From: Albula goreensis
Taxonomy: Eukaryota; Chordata; Actinopteri; Albuliformes; Albulidae
Assembly: GCA_022829145.1 (NCBI GenBank)
Contig: CM040748.1
Coordinates: forward strand, 285,001-349,000
Length of the DNA stretch: 64,000 bases
Reading direction: 5' to 3'
Part shown: piece by piece, positions 37,201-46,300 of the stretch
Numbering within the stretch: the first letter of the stretch is position 1
How the letters are laid out: the number at the start of each line of letters is the position of its first letter
Translations under genes and position numbers: made by a program
Notes under the pieces: model-generated
Database searches by the model: none
The model's input: the letters and a program-made list of their open reading frames with translations, nothing else
Told to the model about the DNA's origin: nothing

Positions 37201-38879
37201 CACAGGTAAGAATGTTACCAGTGAAAATGCTTGGAAAGAATAATTTGCTTTGTAATGCCAGTGCAAAGAGCCTGATACTGCAACTCACGTTTCAGCTCAT
37301 TCAGAACACCAATGGGTTTGATGACGTTTCCAGAGTTGGCGAAGACCTGGGTGATGTGATTCTGCATGGTGCACATCATACAGAACCCGGGCTCCGTACC
37401 TGCATCAGGGCAAACACACACTCAGTACATCATACAGAACCCGGGCTCCGGACCAGCATCAGGGCAAACACACACTCAGCATCAGAACCCGGCACCAGCA
37501 TCAGGGCAAACACACACTCAGTACATCATACAGAACCCGGGCTCCGGACCAGCATCAGGGCAAACACACACTCAGTACATCATACAGAACCCGGGCCCCG
37601 GACCTGCATCAGGGCAAACACACACTCAGTACATCATACAGAACCCGGGCCCCGGACCTGCATCAGGGCAAACACACACTCAGTACATCATACAGAACCC
37701 GGGCCCGGACCTGCATCAGGGCAAACACACACTCAGTACATCATACAGAACCCGGGCTCCGGACCAGCATCAGGGCAAACACACACTCAGTACATCATAC
37801 AGAACCCGGGCCCCGGACCTGCATCAGGGCAAACACACACTCAGCATATCATACAGAACCCGCCAGCATCAGGGCAAACACACACTCAGTACATCATACA
37901 GAACCCGGGCCCCGGACCTGCATCAGGGCAAACACACACTCAGCATATCATACAGAACCCGGGCCCCGGACCTGCATCAGGGCAAACACACACTCAGTAC
38001 ATCATACAGAACCCGGGCCCCGGACCTGCATCAGGGAAAACACACACTCAGCATATCATACAGAACCCGGATCCTGACACTCCTGCTCTGGCAGCTGCAC
38101 AGAGTAACACACAGGCTCGGGACCTACATGTTTTTGAATGCTCCCGGGAAAGCAGGTAGTTGGCCAGCGGAGGCGTGTAGGTGAGACACTGAAGAGCGGA
38201 GTTGAGGAAGCATGTGTTGCCAAGGTTCTGGAGTCCTGCTCCGACACGGTGAACTTGGTTCCATTTCAGGTTGAGTCGCTCTGCCGGAAAAAGAACTTTC
38301 TGGGGGACAGCAATTCCATCTCCGCTGGTCATCACCACTGCATAACACAAACAATCATTTAGGTCTTTTGAAGCAACTGTAAACAAACAGTCATTCAAAT
38401 AGGAAGGTAACTTTCAAGACTGATACATGCTGCAGATTCTCTTATACTACTTTGCAGAAACTCCGGAAAATGTTCAGACTGTCCAGACTGCAAACCTGAA
38501 AACACTGCCAAGCCTCAACATACCACAGTGAATCTCTGAGAAAAACCTGCAGTTGATCATGCAGTGCAGTTTCCAATACATTAAGAAGTATGAAGTTGTC
38601 ACAGACAGCCTTTCAGTGAGTGGAGACTGAGGGCCACTTACTCTGCTCCTTTGGCCTCTCTCCTGTGACAGCTGTGCTGCTGCTGTACAGAGCAGCCCCC
38701 GGGGTGGGGCCCGCGTAGGGGCTTTTGGTTTTGGGGGTGTCAGAGGGAGAGGACCCCACGCCCCAGCTGCTGGAGCTGCCATCCATATCTCCAGAGGTGA
38801 ACGGAGTCAATGAACCAGAGCACTTTGGCCGATCTGACTCTGGGTCAGACTTCTCTGATGGTTTGTCAACTATGGTCAT
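27975..38879 (-). CDS. usp42: Ubiquitin carboxyl-terminal hydrolase 42 (C-terminal exon unresolved)
   Basis: A cysteine protease of the USP family that removes ubiquitin from nuclear substrates; p53 and histone H2B are reported for the human enzyme. Exons run from ATG at 38879 down: 38642-38879, 38128-38337, 37289-37399, 37070-37169, 36581-36648, 36163-36233, 35811-35893, 35324-35435, 33927-34067, 33132-33232, 32527-32695, 31482-32135, 31189-31272, 30211-30393, 29359-30104, 27975/27996-28213. The start [15 protein letters not shown] resembles human USP42. The catalytic Cys box [14 protein letters not shown] is at about residue 122 and the His box [12 protein letters not shown] at about residue 372. 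The tail holds [12 protein letters not shown], a Ser-rich stretch and an Arg/Asp/His-rich domain. About 1,090 residues are seen against about 1,320 in human, so the tail is shorter or its last exon was missed. Two introns carry arrays that duplicate splice sites. Confidence 0.95.
28457..28578. mobile_element. Short Tigger-like MITE fragment
   Basis: The right end, on the - strand, reads CAGGGGGTCCTCGACTTACG next to TA, a terminus common in pogo/Tigger MITEs. The left end CAGTGTGAGTGACTTA is only weakly similar, so the element may be truncated. Confidence 0.5.
29359..30104 (-). CDS. usp42: usp42 exon 16, Arg/Asp/His-rich nuclear domain
   Basis: Encodes a charged tail full of RDR, HRH and SRD dipeptides ending [18 protein letters not shown], typical of the nuclear and nucleolar-targeting end of USP42. 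The acceptor is ggcgcag at 30105-30106 and the donor is TG|gtgagc. It is very GC-rich, so overlapping frames are open too. Confidence 0.88.
30211..30393 (-). CDS. usp42: usp42 exon 15
   Basis: Begins [20 protein letters not shown] and is open until 29986 in its own frame, but the next block is read in another frame. I end it at the strong donor GCT|GTGAGC (phase 0), giving a 106-bp intron to 30105. Confidence 0.65.
31189..31272 (-). CDS. usp42: usp42 exon 14
   Basis: An 84-nt phase-0 exon encoding a Cys/Gln/His-rich segment, [15 protein letters not shown] onward to GHQAQ. It is supported mainly by phase continuity and splice sites. Confidence 0.78.
31482..32135 (-). CDS. usp42: usp42 exon 13, low-complexity linker
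   Basis: A 654-nt exon, phase 0 at both ends. It encodes KPPHINGNG, a run of ten or so serines near 31880, [16 protein letters not shown] and Pro-rich sequence ending [13 protein letters not shown] is a diagnostic acidic motif remembered from USP42/USP36. Confidence 0.93.
32527..32695 (-). CDS. usp42: usp42 exon 12
   Basis: Encodes [20 protein letters not shown] then [13 protein letters not shown]. The NGWDY and GFIGPQLP segments match human USP42. It holds a short Pro-Arg-Ala repeat. Confidence 0.95.
33132..33232 (-). CDS. usp42: usp42 exon 11, end of USP domain
   Basis: Encodes [20 protein letters not shown] then [13 protein letters not shown], the typical USP finish with the acidic or Asn residue of the triad in WYEMND. 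Confidence 0.97.
33475..33950. repeat. 41-bp minisatellite carrying copies of a usp42 splice donor
   Basis: About eleven units start GTTTACCTTTATGAAGCAG at 33495, 33536 and so on, the last overlapping exon 10. On the - strand each unit reads CTTCATAAAG|GTAAAC, the exon's own end and donor. Confidence 0.93.
33927..34067 (-). CDS. usp42: usp42 exon 10, catalytic histidine box
   Basis: Encodes [20 protein letters not shown] through [16 protein letters not shown]. The His of AGHYY is catalytic. The donor AAG|GTAAAC is repeated about ten times in the array immediately downstream. Confidence 0.97.
35324..35435 (-). CDS. usp42: usp42 exon 9
   Basis: Encodes [20 protein letters not shown] then [17 protein letters not shown], the LxxxLxRF region of USP domains. 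Confidence 0.96.
35811..35893 (-). CDS. usp42: usp42 exon 8
   Basis: Encodes [20 protein letters not shown] plus ENAYKCT. The second CxxC straddles the next junction. Confidence 0.96.
36163..36233 (-). CDS. usp42: usp42 exon 7 (zinc-finger half)
   Basis: Encodes [20 protein letters not shown] plus LEIK. The CxxC pair is half of the USP finger zinc site. Confidence 0.96.
36581..36648 (-). CDS. usp42: usp42 exon 6
   Basis: Encodes [20 protein letters not shown] plus SR, the segment leading to the finger subdomain. Confidence 0.96.
37070..37169 (-). CDS. usp42: usp42 exon 5
   Basis: Encodes [20 protein letters not shown] and [20 protein letters not shown] is the QQDAxEFL box conserved in USP domains. 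Confidence 0.97.
37289..37399 (-). CDS. usp42: usp42 exon 4
   Basis: Encodes [20 protein letters not shown] through GVLNELK. Its first 26 nt and acceptor are copied about 13 times in the array just upstream on this strand. Confidence 0.96.
37386..38090. repeat. 54-bp minisatellite carrying copies of a usp42 splice acceptor
   Basis: About thirteen units contain GCATCAGGGCAAACACACAC and TCAGTACATCATACAGAACC. The block CATCATACAGAACCCGGGCT is the complement of the first bases of exon 4, and GCATCAGGGC is the complement of its 3' splice site. One unit is shortened to 42 bp. Confidence 0.94.
38128..38337 (-). CDS. usp42: usp42 exon 3, catalytic cysteine box
   Basis: Encodes [20 protein letters not shown], then [20 protein letters not shown] and LLSREHSKT. 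The Cys of NTCF is the nucleophile. Confidence 0.97.
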
Positions 38880-38888
38880 TGTTCATTG
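38642..38888 (-). CDS. usp42: usp42 exon 2 with start codon
   Basis: The acceptor tttttgcag precedes 9 nt of leader and ATG at 38879-38877. It encodes [20 protein letters not shown] onward and leaves in phase 1 (AGA|gtaagt). The coding part is 38642-38879. Confidence 0.93.
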
Positions 38889-40424
38889 CTGCAAAAACAT
38901 TATCCAACAAAATAAACAACAAACATATATAGACAATCCCCATGTACACAATTCATATTCACATGTAAGCACAAGTGATTAAACTGCTAAAAAAAAATCT
39001 GCTGAACTTGTGATCTGGTTTTTTCAAAGGGACAATGCTAGGAGAAATTGCAGTATGTGATGCAAAGAGAGAAGTATTATTTGTTACCACAAAAATATAT
39101 ATCTCACAAGCTGGTTTGTTTTGGCCAAACATTTTGTATCCATTATTTTTCTCATGCCAACAGCTACATGGTAACAAATACGACAACAGAGCAATAACTT
39201 ACATTATCAGGTATATTTTATTGTCGTATTTATACGCCTAACTAGTTGGCTTTCTACCAACATAGTATCATAAATCTTTACAATTAACACATGACACGAT
39301 ATAAGTTGCGTTGTTTTTCACCTCAACTGCCAAGCGGACTCTACCCTAATTGGGCAAGAGCCCTCATGTGACACAAATAGTCGAATTAGATGAGTGTGCG
39401 CTCTGAGCGACGCGGAAAGCGACAGCCGTAAACGTTAAAAACTAAAAGCGAAAGCTGTCTTCAATGTAAATAAACGAGAACAATGCCTAGGGAATAACAA
39501 TGTCTGAATTTAGCCCTAAATATTACGGAAAAGATAAAGTGTAAACGCTGAACAATGACTATCTACAAATCATGCGCGTAGTAAACTCAAATAAGAAGCT
39601 ATTTCACTTCCTCTAGGAGCTTCAACTACCTACCAAAACCGCCCCCTCCTCCTCAACTGTGTTAGCCAACTAGCTAACTATCTACTACTGGTAGGCCTCT
39701 AGCTTAAAAAAACAACCATACGTTCTCAGGGATAAGAAGCATTCAGCAACTTATGTATAACTGCCTGCCAAAAATAATCAAATTTTGTCTTGTAAACACA
39801 TGCGGAGAATTGGAACAAAAAGCGTGCCATAACTCAGCTAAAAACGCCATGGTAACGGGAAAACGATACAATAAATCTGTCAGAGAAGCGTGCTACTAGG
39901 CAGCTACATATTCAACAATGTTTTAAAATAGCAATGTGGCAACATCGTGTGATGAAATGGCTAGACAGTTACCCTGGGAGCTAGTTATCCAGTTACCCAT
40001 GTAGTAGTACACACAAGCCGGTGTAGTCGACAAACAGAAGTGGGAACATCCAGACCAGCTAGCGAGTTTGCTACCTGAGGAAACAGCTACTATTTATGCT
40101 CTTAGTAGATATCCATTTATCCGCAGATATAGGTATATCGGAACCCAAAACACGTTCTCGACCTGGCGTTCAGCTTTCGTTATGTTTCGAACAAGAGGGA
40201 CTGTAGAATTTAAATTCACCGGTGGTCGCGCACATTCGTCCCCGACACCACATTAACTGCGATATGAGGAGCCGGTGTGGTAGCAAGCTAGGCAGCTAAC
40301 TACACAAAGCTTTTATGTAGAACAAAAAGGCATAGGTAGCAAGAGTCATCCACACTACATTATTATAGGCCTCTAGAATACAAATTAATAACTTGGAAGC
40401 CATTATTTTAAACAAGGCCCTTAC

Positions 40425-40530
40425 CTGTTATTTTGTAAATCTATCGGTTATTGTAGCTGTTTCTGTCCATCCCCTTATCCAGCGGGCGTCCGGCGGTGAA
40501 CAATGACGTACATTCCTCACGGTGCATCCG
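40425..40530 (-). promoter_or_regulatory. usp42: usp42 non-coding exon 1 and promoter (approximate)
   Basis: A good donor TAACAG|gtaagg at 40424 precedes a 1.5 kb intron whose acceptor is at 38889. The flanking 80 bp is GC-rich with CpGs and contains TGACGTA, a CRE-like site, at about 40503. The transcription start is inferred, not seen. Confidence 0.5.
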
Positions 40531-40559
40531 GGTAATCGCTGCAAGTTCGCCTTCAACCA

Positions 40560-43281
40560 AGTTTCAGTTCAGCCTGTTTGCAATGTGAACATCTGGGGGA
40601 GCTAGTGCATAGCGAGTCCATGCGCAGTTAACTTCATTGTTGTAGGACTATCAGTCACTGGACCTGCTAGCCTGGCAAAATATCTGACAGAAATAATTAA
40701 CAGCAAGAAACAGGTATCGAGTTGAAAACAACCAGCAATAAACAAACCGGGAATGATTCCGCATACAGTAATTCCAGAACAAGCCAATGCATAATGTTAC
40801 CCAACGGCAGACAATGCAACATCATGCATACACCTTAATATTACAAAAGACAAATAATTAGGAGGTTTTCCATTCAAACTACATTTTGCCAGAAATATTG
40901 GATTTACTGCATATTTGGTACTCCACAATGCAATATTCCTACAATATCATGTTAGAAATTCTGGTGATCATATCTGGATCCGAGCCTGAAAAAATACATC
41001 CTGTCCCTGAATACCTTTCTCTCTTGTGTGACATCTAACTGACTGTAATGTAATGTGTGAATGTACGCCTTAAACGATCGACGAATTATACAATATGAAT
41101 ACGCAGTAAGCAGGCTACTATACACATTTTATTTTCACATGTTATCTTTTTCCATTTAAAAACATAAAATGTTGCTTTTTCACAATTCCTACTCTTGGAC
41201 TGAGCAGCGAAAATATGACACACAACAATAAAAGCGAATAAAAATGCAAGCGGCAATTATAAGCAACTGAATAAAATAGAAGTGGTTAGGCAATGTGGTC
41301 GTGACATCATAAGTAGGCGCCGAAAAAAAAGGTCGGCCTTTGTAAGGTACTGCGAGTAGTCCGTTTTCTAGTTGATAATGGGGTAATGGCACAGGAGTGT
41401 ACACTGATGTGTAGACGGAATTTTTTCTTGAATATATTACTCTGCAGTCGTAACATATTTGACTACCTAATATTTAAAGGTCGTCAGTATTGAAGATGCA
41501 AATGGAACGATTTACCAATCAGCATCTTCAACTTCATGGCAAAGGATATTCAGTCAAGAGACGGCGCATCATGTTTGAGCATTGGCTTAATTCACTGAGG
41601 CCATTGTAATCACCGTTTATCTCTTTTCTGTGAGGTCTAACTTAAAATATGCTTAATAAAAAACTGTCTTGACACCTGTTAATATCATATATATGTAAGT
41701 ACCATAACTAACATAACTTCAGAACATAGAATTTAAAAGTTTTAAAATGAGCTAGAGGGAGCTACTGCTCACTGCTACACGATAGTAGCTATACATGTTT
41801 TGTTTTTTGTATTGTTTAATCAGGTAATATATGTTCTTTCCCCATCTACTGTGGCAATGCAGTTTGGGATTATACATGAACTGCTTACATCTGAGGATAT
41901 TTTAGAAGGAGAGCTGTAAATGAATATGATGCTTGAATAAATGGTGATGAATCAAAGACAGTATTGTCATACGATTGCTAACGTTGTGTCATGTCTTTGA
42001 GCTGTGGCACTGTATGTCGACATTAACCCATATGTAATTAGTACTTTGAATTTTATTTTCAGGGGATGTTGAAATGGCTGTGTAATAAATATGTTAACAT
42101 TTTAATTTTAAATTGTTACATATTTATTCACCCAAAATGTCTTTTTATGTTAACTGCTGTCAATTTCTGGAGGTTATTTCCTATCATTATCTAATAAAAG
42201 TGAAACAATGTGAAATGTTTTTCTTACCACTCCATCATATGGTCTGAAGAAAATTCAGACATATCTCACTAGAAAACTAGTATGAATCTTTGCACAGTTA
42301 AAGGCACTGCACACTATCACACAACCACATGGATTCAGAAGAACATACAATAAATTAAAAAAAAAAACTCAACAGTCTGCACTCACATTGCCTAATTCTA
42401 CAACATTCCACACACACACCATAGATCACTTCTTCATGAGCCTTTATAAATGTAGAAATTCATGACAACAATAAAGCCTGGGTTTACAACCATGCTAGAC
42501 TTAGACAACCTGCAGTAATCATGCCCTGGCCTGTGAGCTGCCCCATCCGATGCTGTTCAAAGGAAAATACACAGGCTGAGATTCAATCAACATTTCTCCT
42601 TAATTTATTCATTTCATTTCATATGAGTATTATACTTTTTCTCTTCAAGTTTGGGGAGAATTCTCATGATTGCTGGATTCACCAAACCATTGGTGAAGAG
42701 AAACATTAATACTTTAATTTGTCAGCAAAAGTTACGGGCAAATATTGATTGAATCCCAGCCGATATCTTCAAGAACAAAAGTTTTCACTCGCATGACAAT
42801 ATTAACAATGGAAAAACATGGCTGTGCTTGTGACACGATAACCATCAGAAAAACATGGCTACGCTTGTGACACGATAACCATCGGAAAAACATGGCTGCG
42901 CTTGTGACACAGAAACGAATCCTCCGACTTTCTGTGTCCCCAGAAGAGCCCTTTCAGTGAGCTCCTGAATGTTCTAACTGTTGACATCCTCCACTTAACA
43001 GCAGAAACTGTTTTGAGGATTCTGTCAACAGATAATCCAATGACCAAATTCTTCCTACAATGCAGGATGTCCTACACACAGTGGTGGTTCAATTGAAGGA
43101 TTGTAAAGAATAAACTCGTTACTCTGAAGACATCACACAGTGCCATTGTTATTTTACAGTTTATGAAATAGCACAATAGAGAGAAGAGGATTCTCATACA
43201 AATCACCATCTGCAATAAATTAACATAGTGAACATTCCATAAGCAACTTCATCTGTTGTGTAGTCCAGTTAGGTCCGTCAG
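40560..43281. other. Interval between the usp42 promoter and the eif2ak1 stop
   Basis: AT-rich, with no supported exon. The 3' untranslated region of eif2ak1 must occupy the right part; TTTATT at 42604-42609 is AATAAA on the - strand and a possible poly(A) signal. A diverged triplication containing AAAAACATGGCT lies at 42810-42905. Confidence 0.5.
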
Positions 43282-43383
43282 TTACACTGCATTTTTTGAG
43301 CTCTGTAGTTCACTGATCCGTCTCTTCAGCTGCACAATTTCTTCTTCCTGCTCCTCCACTTTCCGCTGCAACCCCAGGATAAC
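43282..43383 (-). CDS. eif2ak1: eif2ak1 last exon, coiled coil
   Basis: Encodes [20 protein letters not shown] and [13 protein letters not shown], with TAA at 43284-43282. Confidence 0.94.
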   Translation of the reverse strand, partial: VILGLQRKVEEQEEEIVQLKRRISELQSSKNAV

Positions 43384-46300
43384 CTACAAGGGGAGAGAGG
43401 CCACAGAAGATACGATCCAATTGGCTTGACTGAAAAATTCAACTGAAGGTGCTAAATACATTAAACAGGTTGAAACATTTTCTCTTGGACAGCTAAATTT
43501 TGCCAGTGAACAGACTAACATTTGTTAATTATAAACAAATGCAGACAGTCAACTCAAAGGGACATATGTTTGGCATAACAGAATTAGAAACTAAAGGTTA
43601 ATACACTGTTTTTTAGCTATGTGTGCGGTGGTGAAAGTGGTTGTTCAGTAATAGGTCTGGTACTCTGTCTGAGTTGTTGAAGAGTTCACTCTGCAGCAGC
43701 TGGTCAGCGGTCGGTCGCATGGAGGGGTCTGTGCTGGTCAGCAGGTGGATGTACTTGGCCAGGACAGGCCAACGCTTGGACAAGACCTCTGGAACCTTCC
43801 CCTCCCTCAGCTCCCCGAGCCTCTGCACACGCTCCATCTCTGTTCCAAAGGGCTGGAAGAGCTCCAGAGCCACCACTCCAACACTGTACATGTCTGACTG
43901 TGGAGAGCAGCAAACAACACCTGAGCTCAGCATCTCACCCCACAGCACACCTGAGCTCAGCATCTCACCCCACAGCACACCTGAGCTCAGCATCCTACCC
44001 CACAGCACACCTGAGCTCAACATCTCACCCCACAGCACACCTGAGCTCAACATCTCACCCACAGCACACCTGAGCTCAGCATCTCACTCCACAACACACC
44101 TGAGCTCAACATCTCACCCCACAGCACACCTGAGCTCAACATCTCACCCCACAGCACACCTGAGCTCAACATCTCACCCCACAACACACCTGAGCCCAAC
44201 ATCTCACTCCACAACACACCTGAGCTCAGCATCTCACTCCACAACACACCTGAGCTCAACATCTCACCCCACAGCACACCTGAGCTCAACATCTCACTCC
44301 ACAGCACACCTGAGCTCAGCATCTCACTCCACAACACACCTGAGCTCAACATCTCACTCCACAGCACACCTGAGCCCAGCCTGACAGGCTCCTAAAACCC
44401 CCGGCCCCCAGTGAAACTTCGCCCCAATGCTATAAATACCTTTGAGTCATAATGTGAGCCTTGCAGCTGTTCAGGGGCAGCATACACAAACGTCCCTACC
44501 CCAGTGGTGTGCGAGGAATCTGCAAAAAAAAAACCAAAAAAACAAGAGATTCCGAATCTCAATGAGACTTCCTGGTTAAATAAAGGCAAATAAATAAAGA
44601 AATAAATAGAACACCTCTTTTACAAAAGCATGCTGTGTCAAGAATGCATTACCTTTTTATTTATTTCTTTGCTTTTACCCCTTAATCCTCTTATATGCTA
44701 TTATAGGTTTTACGTTACTTGATACAAACATAAAGATCAGGGCCGTGGCGCAGTCTGCATGCAGTGTCAGACTGCAGCGGAACAGGGCCGTGGCAGCCCT
44801 GTCTGTGGCCTCACCTCCAGCCTGTGAGCTGGGGGACAGGTGCATACCTCCAGCCTGTGAGCTGGGGGACAGGTGCATACCTCCAGCCTGTGAGCTGGGG
44901 GACAGGTGCATACCTCCGGCCTGTGAGCTGGGGGACAGGTGCATACCTCCGGCCTGTGAGCTGGGGGACAGGTGCATACGCTCATCCACAATTATGTCTC
45001 TGCAAGCCAGGCCAAAGTCGCCGATTCGCACACGGCAGTCCGGTCCATGCAGGAAAATATTTCTTGGCTGAAAGAAAACAGAATCTGTTGAGTGGCACAA
45101 CAAGACCAATTGACAGTATATATAATGTTTGAATTATATTTAATAATTTTAATCAACAATATAAACATCAGCCTATCAGCCGTGAATATTTACTTCAATT
45201 TTAATGTTGTCATGTTTTTACTTGTGTTTCTGCCAATATTTTAATAGTTGTTAATGTGATGTAATTAAACAATTGCATTTATTGAACAATTTCATGCTTT
45301 TGGTGGAGCACCAGAGCCATAGAGTTGTGATTTTCCTAATCTTGTGTAAAACAATTGGTGATGGTCCAGAATCTTATAACATCTGTTCAAAATATTCATA
45401 TTAAGAAACAATGAAGCTTCACAGAACAGAACCAGAAGGTTGAAACAAAGCTAGGGCACTGTGCTGATAATACATATTTTACTCAACACTTATACAAGCA
45501 CATATTATTTAGCATTCTGTCCACACAAATATTTTTTGAGTGGTTGAAAATATGCCGGCTAAAAAGAACAGGGTTGGGAACACAAGCTATATGGCCTTAT
45601 GTATAGTATGATTTTTCATCTGTCAATCTGCTTTTCAGTAATTTGGCTGAAAATACTATTCCTGAAGAATGACCTAAAATATAAAGTCACACAAAAAACT
45701 CAGAAAACTAAAACCATGTCTTATCAGGAAGGGCTGGGATGTGTTACTGATATTTAAACAGAAAGATTTTCTCTGCATTTGCATACATGTTGGTTGTTTG
45801 ACAAACCACAGAAGAACTCCACTTACTACCATCTCACTGGAAAAACAGGAAGTATAACTGCAGGGTGAAGATAAAGGGCGTGCGGCTGCTTGTGGTACGT
45901 CGCACAGACATTTCACAAGTCAGAGAGCTGACGGCTGGCAAAGGCCAGATAAGATAAGCCTCCAAAACGGGACATTTTCACGCATCAGCTGATAACATAA
46001 ACATGAACGCCCCACAGAGCTGGACACCCACGGACAGGGAGGCTGGAGTGGACCATAAAGTGAAGTCTGAAGTGGAGTCTACACTGGACTCTGAAGTGGA
46101 GTCTACACTGGACTCTGAACTCAGCTATTCAGTGGATTCTGACAGTGAACCCACTCAGCCCAGCAGAGATGTTGCGCTACACGATGCAATTTTGTCGGGA
46201 CATGCACCAGTGATTGGGGATATTCTGAGAAATCGCTCAGCTGATTCTCCAATCCACGACCCAGCTGGACTCCTTGGGAAAGCTCATTCAAAGGTAGAAA

